DNA from: Dryococelus australis
Lineage: Eukaryota; Arthropoda; Insecta; Phasmatodea; Phasmatidae
Reading direction: 5' to 3'
Length of the DNA stretch: 64,000 nucleotides
NCBI GenBank assembly: GCA_029891345.1
Contig: CM056994.1
Location: 142,312,457-142,376,456, forward strand
Position 1 is the stretch's first letter. Each line of letters opens with the position of its first letter. The position numbers were made by a program, and so were the translations under genes. Positions 9,766 through 21,849 of this stretch are shown here, piece after piece. The notes beneath the pieces are model-generated. The model had not been told where the DNA came from and did not search any database. It worked only from the letters and a program-made list of their open reading frames with translations.

Positions 9766-11790
9766 CAGGACATAGATGCCATATTGTTTGAGGGGAGACT
9801 AGATGATGTTTCATGTCAGACAATCGTTGACACTGGGGCAACTATAATGGTGGTGATACTGGACATTTTTAGGTATTCCCCCCAGCGATAGCCTGGCAAG
9901 AACATGGATCATTGCTATTTGATGACCATAAATGGCGAGACCATGCCATTCAGAGGCAAGATACTGGTACTCTTAAAACTCGGCAACCCAGCACAGAGCA
10001 GGATATATACATAATATAAATAGAGGATGGAAGTAATTTGGGTCTTAATGTATTATGTAAACTGGAGTTATTCTTCGCTACTCGACTGCTAGGAGTGTAA
10101 CATGTACTTAATACCGAGATGGTAGTGTCAACACCACGAGATTTCAGTTAGCCAGTAAGGATAATTTATTTATCTGTAAATGATATCCATCGTGAGGAGA
10201 GGGTCACTATAGGGATTTTCAGGCAGATATCGTAGGTATTTTTTAATGTTTTTAGAAACTTCGACACCACAAAATTCTGAATCTCCTCTACCAGACGTTC
10301 TAAAGAAACTGCTGACATGAACAAGAGAAAACTTAACTGGCTATAAGGGAAGGCAGTCTCAGAACTACTACAGAGAAATAGAGATGCTTTCTCCAGTGAG
10401 CCGAATGGCCTTGGTGGAACTAATGTTGCATGCCATCACATCGACAGAGAGGATGCTATACCCATTAAGCAGCCATCAAGGTACTTACTGCTAGCTTTAC
10501 ATAAGGCAGTTAATGGAATTCTGAAAGAGATGTAGAATTTAGGTCTCGAAGGGAAATTAGTCAGTCCATGGTCATCTCCCATTGTACTTATTAAAGATAA
10601 ATATGGCTTTATGAGATTTTGTGTTGATTATTGCCGACGTAATAGTGTGACCAACCAATATTCTTGTCCCCTCCGAAGGTTAGACGTTATTCTCCACAGC
10701 CTAGTATGTTCACAGTGGTTTTCTTTGTAAGACATGAAGAGTGAGTATTGGCAGTGTGAGGTTGTCCCAGAAGACAAAGAAAAGACTGCCTTTCGTGTCC
10801 AAGAGAAAAGGTACAAAGCAATTCAATATGATGCTCTTTGGGCTGTGCAATGCCCCTACCATCTATGAATGGCTAATAGATTGAGTTCTGCCTTATAAAT
10901 TTGCCAGGTGTACTTAGGCTATATTTTGGTCACTGGAAGAACTTTTGAAGAACTCCTGACATTTCCTAGACACTGTGTTTCAGGAAGAAGTAGCAGTTAA
11001 TCTGAAATTAGTTCGTTTGAAATTCTGCCGTTTAGAGAAGATCCATTTTTTGGGCTAAGTTGTGTGAGTCCATGTGATTGAAACAGTTCCTGAGAAGACC
11101 AGAACAATAAGAGATTGGCAGCTACCAACTAATAAAGCTGAAATGCGAAGTTTCTTGTGCTTATGTGCTTACTACCATCCATTTGTGCCCAGGTTCACCA
11201 CAGTCTCCAATCATTTGCGTATATTAACTCAAGCTTAAAGGAAATTCTATTGGAACCGAAGTGAGAAATTGCTCTAAACAGACCAAAGAAAATCCGGTTA
11301 TCTCCGTCAGTACTGGGCTTCCCGAGTAGAAATGGTGAATTAATTCTGGATACTGAAGCTACTTTACAGGTATCGGGGCTGTGTGATCTCATATTAAGGA
11401 TGGAAAAGAGAGGGCACTGGAATACTTTAGTAAGGTGCTACACATGCATGAGAGAATTTACTGCGTGGGACACAGGGAGCTTCAGGCAGCGATGAAAACC
11501 ATTGCATATTTTCGCCCATATCTTTATGGCAGACACTTCAACTTAAGAACTGATAATGCTCCGTTATGCTGACTACTAAATTTTAAGAACCCTGAATATC
11601 AAATAGCCCAGTGGATACAGCACCTTCAAAAATATGACTTGGACATATTTCACAGGTCTGTATGCATTCACAGCAATGCAGATGTTTTTTCCTGGAGATC
11701 ATGAGAACCATTCTGTCGACATTGTGAATGCCAGGAGTGAAAGGGTGGTGAATTATGGAAAGGAAGGAGGAAAATAATTCAAGGATTTGT
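9766..11790 (+). pseudogene. pol of gypsy family A: protease, reverse transcriptase, RNase H
   Basis: The protease shows IVDTGAT with its catalytic Asp codon at 9829-9831. The reverse transcriptase begins near 10500 with SPWSSPIVLIKDKYGFMRFC and VDYCRRNSVTNQ, then DMKSEYWQCEVVPEDKEKTA. The catalytic YxDD box is changed to YLGY (10911-10922), losing both Asp residues. RNase H follows at 11450-11690, with HRELQAAMKTIAYFRPYLYG, NLRTDNAPL and a C-terminal NADVFSWRS block. A short Cys/His piece FCRHCE (about 11710) closes the domain. Stops and frameshifts are spread throughout. The domain order and motifs are unambiguous Ty3/gypsy. Nothing here could be active. Confidence 0.9.
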
Positions 11791-11819
11791 ATCTTGCGAT
11801 GGGTCACCTACATGGGACG

Positions 11820-12470
11820 ATACAGATACAGATGCCCACAACAGATATTAACAGATAGATAAACCTCATTTTACAATGTGCTAGTCGCCGAATTACTAAA
11901 GAGATTACAAATAAAGAATCTACAAACAACAGCATACAAGCCCGCATGTAATAGTCTGTCCCAATCTATGAATAAAGAAATTGCTACCCAGATAACAGCT
12001 TTTGCACATGATATCCCATCAGCTGGGATGAAAATATTGCTTTGTAATTTTTAATTGTAATACGTCAGTGAAGACGAGCACAAAATTTACACTGCTTTAT
12101 TTGTTACACGGTGTAGATGCTACTCGCCAACACACATAATCATAAACAAGTACTCAGAAAGAGGGAATCAGTGGTGTCAAAAACTCATGAAAAACAGAGA
12201 CCAAGCAAAATTTAATTTAGTAGAAGCGCAGAAACAGCAAAAAAAATCTATTTCAATACGAAAGTCAGACCCAACACCATTCAGATAGGAAGCTGGGTGT
12301 GAATGCATAACATAGCTCGTAGAAAATCTCTTATGTTCAAGTATAAGTGGCCGTTTAAGGTTGTTGACGTACTCGGGCCCTCTACATTATGTATAGAGAC
12401 AACAAATTTTGGGAGCCGAAATACAACCCTATTAATATACGCAACAATAGACTAGCACATATCAAATAAT
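11820..12470 (+). pseudogene. Integrase C-terminal half of a second gypsy lineage (family B)
   Basis: The segment opens with QILTDR, a stop, then TSFYNVLVAELLKRLQ, the region around the second catalytic Asp of a retroviral-type integrase. NLQTTAYKPACNSLSQSMNK follows, where the third catalytic residue (Glu) would be expected and Ser is read. At 12260-12400 a GPY/F-like C-terminal module is visible (FRLLTYSGPLHYV in one frame, KWPFKVVDVLGPST in the other). The preceding integrase zinc finger and first Asp are absent. The sequence begins abruptly after the RNase H of family A, so it is either a nested insertion or a recombinant element. Several stops are present. Confidence 0.65.
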
Positions 12471-12829
12471 GATAATGTATTCTTTTACGGATATGGTTAT
12501 TTAGAAACTGCAAATTGTTAAAAGGGCATGACTTAAAATTAAATGTATTTTGTTACAGGGTGTACAATGGCATGCCAGTAATTACACAAATAGTACACGT
12601 TCGCAGAAAGACAAAGCGAACGGCAACATAGGCAGCTACTACAAGCAGCAGTAGCCAAGTTCAAGCCAACACCAACTTCAGGGGTAAAAATGGCCGCATC
12701 AGAGAGAAGAGCAACTGCCATCTTATCGTGAATCAAATTGTTCTGTATGATGCGTGAATTATTAAAAACGCATGCAGGAGTATACCGGCAGAGAGTATAA
12801 ATTAAATTTTACTATCAAAAGTCAATCCC
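12471..12829. other. Spacer between integrase and envelope-like region
   Basis: No clear coding potential was seen on the plus strand. The 65-codon minus-strand open frame (12539-12736) has no recognised motif. In env-bearing gypsy elements this spot often holds the splice acceptor and start of env. A pyrimidine-rich tract before an AG could not be singled out. Confidence 0.3.
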
Positions 12830-14440
12830 TCACACATACAGGACACCCATCCAGAAACCCACCATCCCTAAAACCCTAGATATGTGGATCCATAAAGCCT
12901 GTGTAACAGATTCCTCATCAACTTGTAAAAATGCTAAATACATTTATAAGTATGATAGAGTTGTAGAAGACAGCATGCTACAACAATTTCTAAACGAAAT
13001 TTCAGTAAACACAAGGGGAAAGCAAGGTATTCAACTATTGGGGGACATTGGAAACTAGTGCTGAAAATTTCTTACAAATAAGCTCCTTCACACACTTATT
13101 GCAAATAATGAACAAAATATTAAACAAATGAATGAACTGTCGCACATGGCATTAACATCTGATCACAATTTATATATTACGGTGCAAGCAATTGAACAAA
13201 TATAAACATAAGTTGAAACCAAATCCAATAAATTAGCTAAAATAGTAAAAAGTATTTCTGAATCACTAATTGAACAAACGAAAATAGCAGACACCATTGA
13301 GCCGGTAATAACATTGCAACATCTTCTTACGACAATAATATTGCACATTATTAATAATATGGTAAACGAACGGCAGCTTTCTATATTCATTGAAAACTGC
13401 CAACAAAATAGATTGCCATTACAAGCAGTATCATAGGAGCATCTTCTTACAGACCTTACACATTTAGAGACAAATATCAGTCAGGTCAATTTAAAACTTA
13501 GTATCCTTAAATTAAACATTTTAGAGTATTACACTACTGGAAATACCGAATGCACACTATCAAGTACTTAAATACTGTTAAAAATCCAACTACAACTTAA
13601 AACCGCTGATGGCAACTGGCATATTTTTCAAATAATCAGAACACCTTATACATTTTAGAACTAAATCTGCACGATTCAGACCCCTAATACGCTAATTACA
13701 ATTAATGATCAAGTAAACAGCATTAAATAAATCCCGGAAACAGCAGAAGATAAAGAAAATATATTTCACATTCCGAAAGAATCTGTAGCATATGACGAAT
13801 ACGAATGCATAAAGGATGCAATTCAGCTAAATAATTTTTCAGATATTTAACTAAGTGGAAATACTCATGTAAACAAGACATAAAATTTAGCTTGAAAGCA
13901 ATTTTCCCACTTCAATACGTACTCACGAACGCACCCAAGGAATTACGAATGCCATGTCGTAACGCATACCTTAATAGGAATCTGTCAAATGATGAAATAG
14001 TAAACATTGAAATACCAGTACCATGTGGACTTCAAATATCGGTTACAAATACTATTATAATACGGCCAACAAGTATTGGTGACTCAAGAGAGCCAGTAAC
14101 AGCGATTATACATACCGTAATACCAATCCACTGGCTCAGTGGAAACCAGTTGGAATTACCACAATTAAAGATGTATACTGGCATCTATCTGTACAACGTA
14201 ACGAATGCCTTGAATACCGATTGCAAAATATATCACGCCACTCTTCCTGAGATACACACGTATCAATGCACAAACTATGCCACTGCATTACCAACTGACA
14301 CAGTATTTTCCATTTTAAGTATGGAAAACTACAACTAGACAGTATCAGCAGCTATCATTTTAATGCTATTCACACTTGCAGCCCTTTCCATAAAGTTCAT
14401 TAAAATGTCCCTACTATTGGAAAAAATAGGGCAACATGCC
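12830..14440 (+). pseudogene. Envelope-like (F-type fusion protein) gene of gypsy family B, broken
   Basis: The region reads on the plus strand as a low-complexity ectodomain interrupted by stops. The longest intact piece is 148 codons (13892-14338), with several Cys residues and Asn-linked glycosylation sites (for example N-L-S, N-V-T). Immediately beyond its stop, the same frame gives a hydrophobic stretch (about 14345-14405) that looks like a transmembrane segment with a short basic tail. Upstream near 13015-13050 there is a Gly/Leu/Ile-rich segment after basic residues, in the position of a fusion peptide, followed by a long helix-forming stretch. This layout matches the F-type envelopes of errantivirus-like gypsy elements. 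More than ten stops make it non-functional. The family assignment is by layout, not by a strong motif. Confidence 0.55.
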
Positions 14441-16032
14441 TAAAATAAGTAGAAGTTTTAATGCTACTTTTTCAGAAGAAGAAAAATGGCACATGGAGGC
14501 AGCAAGAGCCACATGCGGCAAAGGTAAATGCTGTGTATCAAAACACAGGGTTCCGCCATGTTGATGGCACCCGCCCATGACAGAAACGCAGCAATCAAAC
14601 AGTTGAACACCGCGTACTAGACACGTAATGCATATTAAAATTTAAAACTTTAATAAGCCACAAGTTGTCAAAAATCACTAGATGTAACGCGGTCGAAACA
14701 TTTTGAAGAAACTTCAAGTGCCGAATATAATGTAAGTCACGCCCGATGGCGAATAGAGTATAGTATATGGCACACAGAGTAGTCAATATGAAACACAGTG
14801 AAGAAAACTGATTACGTGCGCAAGAAAATAGTAATTAGGCACACACTGTTAACACGCTGTCACTGTATAATAGGAAGAGAAGATTATAAGTTAAGCCATG
14901 TGGCCAGGTGTATGCCATATGGTAATCAGTCACATGGCTGAAAGGCGAGAATGCGATTACGCACACTATATTTAAGCTGACGCCAAGTTCACTGTTGTTT
15001 ATATCACAAATTATATTTTTGCAAGTAACGCCACGACGTTAACAACGCGCACGAATTCCACGTACAAATGGAACGCAGTTTACATATGGTGCGGTGAAAG
15101 CACAAGTAGAGTATTACAGTAACAACATTGAAGGAATGACGTTAATAACACTTATAATCGTGCATAAATTGAATGACTTTATGATGAACTAATTTCATCG
15201 GCATCGCGTATGAAGCGTGTCAAGGACAACACACCGTGCAAAACCACGTCATAGGCGGATGGCGGATGTAGTAGAGTTGCTGACTCCGTCTTATTCCAAC
15301 GGACTTGCAAGTGACACCAACAGATAACACTACTACGGTGAATTTAGTGGTATCAATTGTAAAAACATCTCTATAGCCCAGGGGCATGTATTCATTTTGT
15401 ATATAAGTAAGCTAATATTATTTATAATGTATTAGACTATAAAAATGATTCACTGTCAAGATAAAAATGTTGTATACTGTTCAACAAAATACAAAATGGA
15501 GATAAACTCAAACAGAACGTATATAGCAGTAGGAAATACCTGTACGCCAATGCACAAAGTGTTTAATTTAATATGTTTTTATATCGAGGTTAATATTAAG
15601 AATATAAGTCATGGTTAAACTATTTCAAAATTTAAAGTAAACAAAAACCATATGACTGCAAAAGAAACATGTAACTTAGCAGTGTGAGTAATATAGTTGC
15701 CTTAGAAATTGCTCTGCAATATAGTCCATAATTTTATACGAAAACCACTATTTTGGCGTATCAAATCACAGTGCGCACGAAAAATTGCTACCACAATCCA
15801 GTGATCGGAGTGTAGAGGGGGCTCAAATTACCATAGCCATTAACTGTGGAGCCGAACACAACTCCATCCACGGTACGACACAAAACAATGTGTACATTAC
15901 AAATTTGTTGCAAATTTACATGAATAATACAAATATTGTTCTATGATAACTAGCCATCATGGTGCACAAATAGCTACCAGAGTATGCGTAACGTGTAATC
16001 GCATTTAGAAAAGACTAGCATAATATAATTTA
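14441..16032. other. Region after env; may contain the family B 3' LTR
   Basis: A 3' LTR of the env-bearing element would be expected here. A TATA-like CACACTATATTTAAG at about 14960-14975, with moderately GC-rich sequence to 15350, would suit a U3/R region. No matching 5' LTR is in the window, so limits cannot be set. From 15400 on the sequence is AT-rich with no recognisable feature. Confidence 0.3.
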
Positions 16033-16266
16033 GTTTTCATTGTAAAAATTAAAGTCCTAAGTGAATACCAATGTATATGCATGTTCATACAGTACAAATA
16101 GCCTCATGAATAAGAAAGTGTAAAACCAAAGAACTTATTAAATTGTTACTTGTTTGTTTTCATAGTAAAAATTTAAGTCCTAATTGTATACCAAAGTATA
16201 TGAATGTTCATACCATGAAAATAGCCTTATGAATAAGAATGTGTAAAACTAGCAAATGTTATTAAA
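16033..16266. repeat. Tandem duplication, 123-bp period, two units
   Basis: Units start at 16033 and 16156, each beginning GTTTTCAT.GTAAAAATT.AAGTCCTAA and ending AATGTGTAAAAC...TTATTAAA (with small changes). About 85-90 percent of bases agree by eye. The last 12 bases of each period are less conserved. Function unknown. Confidence 0.85.
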
Positions 16267-16379
16267 TAAGACATTGTAACAAATCTAAATGGCCAAACAG
16301 TCTAGCCAGACCTGTTTTGCATCCATGAGAACTGGAAAAAAATTAGTGTGTTAATAACACGTACAAAGACTCTCTAGAA

Positions 16380-16700
16380 CCATACAAATGCAACCTAACT
16401 CGCGTCTACCGCGACTCGAGAGGCAGAAAGGCGCCTCCAAGACCGCACTGTATAGAGGCCTCTCACCTCCATGACCACGGGTTCTCCAGAGCAAGGTGTC
16501 ACCCATACCTACCGCTCCACACCATGCCTTATACGACTTCCACCGTAGCCAGGGACGACTGTTTTTCCAGAGAGACGGGGTATTGCTACGGCCTCGTACC
16601 GAGGGTCAAACACGCGCCAAACGGACTCGATGCAGGATATGTCCGGATTAGGAAGTTAGGCCACGAAGAAAGTATTCGAGTCGATACTATTATTGTGAGT
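16380..16700 (+). other. GC-rich island with short open frame and possible splice donor
   Basis: This stretch is clearly more GC-rich and CpG-rich than its flanks. An ATG at 16524 in the context ACACCATGCC opens a frame of 63 codons. Its last codons pass a good splice-donor sequence (ATTATT|GTGAGT near 16693), so a 5' coding exon is possible. The predicted peptide (MPYTTSTVARDDCF...) shows no family I recognise. It may equally be a transposon promoter/5' region, given that transposon remnants flank it. Confidence 0.3.
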
Positions 16701-17535
16701 TGTCACTTAAAGTAATATCTTTGTTATTGTATCATACATTCAGTACCGGTAGTGGTTATTCTGAGAACACGGAAAATGTAAGTAATGCTTTTATGTCACG
16801 TTTGAACTGTATTTAAAGGCGAGTAGTTAAATGTAATTGGAGAGTGTATTTTACATCTGTCTACGTTTCTAAACTGCGCTTATTTAGACTAACCTCCTGA
16901 AAAAGCAACAGCAAAAATTATTCATTGTAGTCATGCTAACTTCCATTACTCGCTAAAAGTTCGCCAACTGATATCACAGGCTGTCCGCTTCAGAGCGCAC
17001 AGTTACGAAGCTGTGTCTTAACTTCAGTTTGCCCGGCAGAAATCATAAAAACGTTCAGTAACAAGTTTTACTGTGTAGGAAGAGAGTTTTGAAGTTCACT
17101 TTATTAATAGATTGTGTTAATGACATGCATGTAAGCAGAAAATAATGTAGTGTATGCAATTCTAGGAGCAGTAAATGTAGTTTTTAAAAACCTTTTTTGT
17201 CCAATGTAGTAATTATATATTAAGTATGCTACGCCCATAGCAATCCCGCTTTGTTTCCAAGCACACTGAGCCAACATTTTAACTAATTGTTGATCGCACG
17301 GAAACAAATAATAATTCCAGGTATTCTCAGATGTAGGATTTATGCACCTCTTATACATCAAGTTCGTTTAAGATTTTTTCCAAATAACCTACACAATTTA
17401 AAAATACCATGCACAATTACCTGTCGTAATTTAAACACATTTTATCTATAAATATATTGTAAGATATTTATATTATTTTAGTATAAGTTTATTTTATGCT
17501 TTCTCTATCTCCTTCAGGATTCTTTATATGTGAAG
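16701..17535. other. AT-rich stretch, nothing recognised
   Basis: No gene or repeat seen. The 85-codon minus-strand open frame at 17104-17361 has no motif. The terminal inverted repeat of the pogo-like transposon that follows might lie here but could not be identified. Confidence 0.3.
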
Positions 17536-19340
17536 TTTAGCACAAAATGTCTGCAGTAAAGACTTGTAGTAAAAAAACTGGGCATTAAAGAAACTATGAA
17601 ATTTCTGACATACTTAGTGCTGCGAAAACAGAGCTGCATGTACACACAGATATCTTTAGAACAACAAAACTGTTCGGTATACCAAATAACAGACTGTATA
17701 AAACTCATTAGAGGCCATGAATACTTAAACCATCCTCACGTGCTGAAACATGACTGACCATTCCGCCTACCTGCATACATTGAATAGCAACAGCGTGTGT
17801 TTAAATTCGTTACTGAAATGCAAGAAATTGGATTTAGACGCATCATGACAAAAGTGAGAAAGCTTGAATACGACCTGGCCGAGTCAGTAAATCGACCACA
17901 CTTGATAACACTGTAAAAAAATTGCTGGCAAATGTCGGTTGACGAAATTTAAAGAACCCCATCATTTATGCTCATTAGTTCCAGAATATTTCTTAGCATA
18001 CAATCTTCTCTCAAGACCTCGCTGTTAATAGCCGCTCAAATCTCTTTACTCACTTAGCATACCGTGGGCTCAATGGCAAACAAAGTAATTTATAAGGACA
18101 ATTTAAGTAAGCTGGATGCCTTTTTGTGCAAATAAGACATTGAAGATCAGCCTTTCAGGATCTGGAATGTTGATGAGACTTGATTTACTTATGTGGGTAA
18201 AACAAAGTTGCCTATCAACTTTGAAAGAAATATGTTTACAAGAGAAGTTATGGAGAACGAGGTCAGATTCACACGTTTGTAGGTTGAGTTTTTGTTCATG
18301 GTATTTTGATTCCGTGTATGATAATATATAAGGGCACGAGCTGAAATGATAGTATAAAAAATAATGGCTTGCCGAATGCACTAATCAGACATCATTCTCT
18401 TAAGGGGCGGTTTAACTCACAACAATTTCGTGAGTGGTTCCAGTTATTTATTATTTTCTGTAATTTATATTTTTATCATATAGGACCAGAAGTAACACAA
18501 GTTGCTAAAGATAATTTTCTTTATTTGATGACATTTCATTCCACACATGTACTGGTTACAGCTGCTTAACGTTGGTGTTTAGATGTCTTTGAAGGGCAGA
18601 TTGTTAAACGAACTGGATGAATTCATGCTTAGGAATCCGAAAGACAAGCTCGACTGTTTTAACCTTCATTCGATCCTAAACACAGCGCTTACTAAAAGTT
18701 TTTCTTCTTCCAATATTGAGAATGCCAGGGATGATGATGCTATCTCTTGAGAGGCATTACCTCAAAGCAGACATACAAGCGATATCTCGTCCCACAATCC
18801 TTTAGTGGAAAATCCTACTAGTGCTCCATCTAAGAAAATAGCGATCCAAAGTTCAAGAAAGTCCTGTAGTTGAGGGACCCCAAATATTAAGGCTAAGTTC
18901 AGAGAAATAATAAATAAACCGACTGCTGAAAGTGCCACATTTTCTAAGAAGACTGTTCACCTAGGAAAATGAAAATAATGACTCCGATAAAACAGCCGAA
19001 CAAAGATATGTCAGCCAAATGCCTCAACATACCAGAGCCTGAACATTCGGTACGAAACCCTCAACCTAGATGTTCTGGACTGCAGAGTCAATCTACTGAC
19101 AAGACAAAAAGTTCTACAAAGAAAGGGCAGAAAAAAAAAACATGATATGAATGCAGATTATTGCGAACATAGGGTGTGTTTTCAGTTCTTCTAAGTGGAT
19201 ATTTCAATGAATATGCGGTAGATTTAGGGGTTTCGGACTCACTATGAGGGGTACTACACCATTAAATTGCCAGAAATGCCCAAATGACGATGTAGGCAAC
19301 ATGTGCGACTTGTGTAGAGGCGATTTTGACTTTGAATAAA
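17536..19340 (+). pseudogene. Pogo/Tigger-like (DDE_1) transposase, degenerate
   Basis: Reading starts at MSAVKTCSKKTGH (17548), the usual start of a psq-type helix-turn-helix. A CENP-B-like DNA-binding half is suggested by EMQEIGFRRI and KLEYDLAESVN (17816-17890). The DDE_1 core shows IWNVDET with the first catalytic Asp codon at 18172-18174. The downstream segments NELDEFMLRNPKDKLDCFNL and HSILNTALTKSFSS (18609-18705) fit the C-terminal part. Near 19270-19335 a Cys-rich tail (QKCPNDDVGNMCDLC) resembles the zinc-binding end found in some insect pogo transposases. Many stops and frame changes occur. This enzyme class cuts and pastes DNA at TA dinucleotides. No terminal inverted repeat was defined. 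Confidence 0.7.
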
Positions 19341-19457
19341 CGAACGCGAGAACAAGTAACTTGAATGTGTGCGTTTGACAATTTCATCTGATAATGCCTT
19401 ACTTGAACTACAAACTTACCTTACCGCGCAATCATTCAAATTTTTCTCAAGAATTAA

Positions 19458-19844
<387 letters not shown>

Positions 19845-20916
19845 AACGCAAATCACTGGAAGATTTCCATACTACACACTTGGTGGCACATCACTGTTCT
19901 TTATTTCAAATTATGCAAACTATGCATATGCTATGTAGTGCTCCAGGTTAAACTAGCATGTAGCCTTCAGATGAAAACAAATATGGCGCCGATTAGGTAG
20001 TTTAGTGTTCTTGTATATGTTGGCTAGATACCAAAAAATTTATGTGTGACTGTCCATCGTCCGTACTGATATCATAGGGAGAAAAACGTCCGCCCATTAT
20101 TTTAGTTTAGTGTAATATCGAAACTAACATACGAATGCTTCTGATTATTGCTGCCATTTCTTGTGTCTGCAAACTATGTTGCTTTTTTTTTTTATTTGGG
20201 ATCTCGAAAAATCCGTGCTTATTACGCACCCGTGTATGTATTTGCACTAAACGCCTAAATATTTTACTTTTAATGGAGTGTTTTTATAGCTTTGCAGTAT
20301 TGTATGTGTTTGTTGGCAGCAATGAGCTCGCGACGGATGTACGAGATTAGTTGCAAATCACTTGACTTGCCAGAAAGAGGACGGACGCGACGGCCTATTG
20401 AACTCCTCATTTAGTGTATAATATTTTTTTGGGGATATGGTAATAAAATTATAGTGAGGATTTTTATTCTTGCCTTGTACATCTTAAATCAACAACTCTA
20501 GATGAAAGCTCACATTGCAGTGGTGAGCTACAGTGCCAAGAGTTTGCCGCCAGTGACCACGCCTCATGCATGAGCGGCGCTAAACGGAAGTTATACTAGC
20601 ATCCTAGTCATATATCCGCTCACACGCTATTAATTTTTTTATATTTTATATATATATTTCAATCGTTTTAAAAATAATAATCATGGCGTGCATCACTTTC
20701 CAACGTAAGATCACCATTTCCGTCCTGGTATCTAAAGAATTGTATGATTTCGAAAATGTATTCTCATCAAATATGAAATTATTTAATACGTCACAACTTA
20801 AGAGCATAAAATCGAGTCAAGTGACTCCCTTGTACACAATACAAACTCTAACTTCAGGTATTGATTAGAGCGCAGGTGGCAAATGCTCACTCTAGCTTAC
20901 AGCAGCTGAGACTGAC
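19845..20916. other. Probable intron/intergenic DNA, no gene recognised
   Basis: AT-rich with no coding signal. If the leucine-rich-repeat exon at 20917-21061 is real, this is the start of its downstream intron on the minus strand. A CTCATGCATGAG palindrome sits near 20564 in a slightly GC-richer patch. Confidence 0.35.
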
Positions 20917-21061
20917 CTGAAAGCTCGCTCGCCCACGTACTGGATGCGGTTGCTCATGAGTCGCAAGGACTCGACCTGGGAGCCTCCTAGCACCTCGTTC
21001 TCCACCGCCTCCAGCCCCGAGCTGACCACGTCTATGTGTGCCACCGGCGTCGTCGGCAGGT
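20917..21061 (-). CDS. Internal exon of a leucine-rich-repeat protein (145 nt)
   Basis: On the minus strand the exon is bounded by a good acceptor (TTTGTTTGTGTTGGCAG just above 21061) and a good donor (CTTTCAG|GTCAGT at 20917/20916). It is GC-rich with no stop in its frame. The 47 full codons read LPTTPVAHIDVVSSGLEAV, continuing into VESLRLMSNRIQYVGERAF. That contains an LxxLxLxxNxI-type leucine-rich repeat preceded by another degenerate repeat, as in insect extracellular or membrane LRR adhesion/receptor proteins. Two bases of a split codon begin the exon and two end it, so it is not frame-neutral. I cannot name the gene, and no partner exon was found in the window, which implies introns of many kilobases. 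Confidence 0.8.
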
Positions 21062-21849
21062 CTGCCAACACAAACAAAACACTCTGAGTTCCACCAAGCA
21101 TGTAGCACTGCACAACAGGTGTTCATATTCGGCTACAGAAAGTACTCATTTAATACAAGTTTTCTGAAAATATCCCTGCTCTTAAGTCACTCACAGATCT
21201 TGAGTACTACAATTGAGAAAAATTATACAAGTAAAACTTCTTTTTAGTTATAATTTAATGCATGAAATACAGAAAATACGAGAAGTTAAAAGCCATCTGG
21301 TACGTTTACATTGATAAATTGAGTTTTGCTTCTTCACTTTTTAAAAACTTAATTCACAATAATTAAATAAACCATTTATTATCCTGAGGAACGCCTAATA
21401 CTTGGTGTTTGTGTGCGTAAGAGAAAGAAAAAAAAAACGCAATGGTGTAAATACAGTAATGTTTGCAGCAAATACGAAAAAAACCGTATGAGTTTATAAC
21501 TACCAAATGTTTTCAAATTTATTTTTATTATTTTCAGTTTAATTGAACATACTTAAGGCAAAACCATGTTGAGAAATGCAAATACGTCGAATCTTTAATG
21601 ATAAGCGAAATCATAATACGAATTTGAAGATAAATCGCTACTAGTTCTGCATTTATTTAAGGCGTGCTTATTGTAGTATTTTTCCCCACTGAAAATAATT
21701 CCATCTCTCTGAAGTTAAACCTACCAACATTTTGACTGGCCGGAATTTATAACGCAAGATTTGATCAAATTATATTTAAGGATAAGAAAATGAATATGTA
21801 ATTTTGGCGCGATATTAATTATAATATTCCCGGTGTCAATCTTTGGTTG
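21062..21849. other. AT-rich DNA, probably intron of the LRR gene
   Basis: No coding signal or known repeat was recognised. It contains homopolymer-rich AT sequence. The polypyrimidine tract next to 21062 belongs to the acceptor of the LRR exon. Towards 21725 a CTACCAACATTTTGAC phrase resembles the repeat units found at 27.4-29.3 kb. Confidence 0.35.

Larger units (their letters stand above)
7495..11790 (+). mobile_element. Decayed Ty3/gypsy LTR retrotransposon (family A), 3' end lost
   Basis: In order on the plus strand: a 5' LTR-like region, a coiled-coil gag ending in a broken CCHC knuckle, an aspartic protease, reverse transcriptase and RNase H. This is the standard Ty3/gypsy pol order. 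Family A integrase and the 3' LTR are missing. The sequence changes near 11.8 kb to integrase and envelope remnants of a different gypsy lineage. A related LTR occurs alone at 45723-46442. The numerous stops show an old insertion. Confidence 0.85.

Noticed and set aside
20887-21126. 79-codon minus-strand frame overlapping the LRR exon in another frame (Gly/Arg-rich)
   Set aside because: It is the shadow of the LRR exon; the splice sites and leucine-rich pattern support the other frame.
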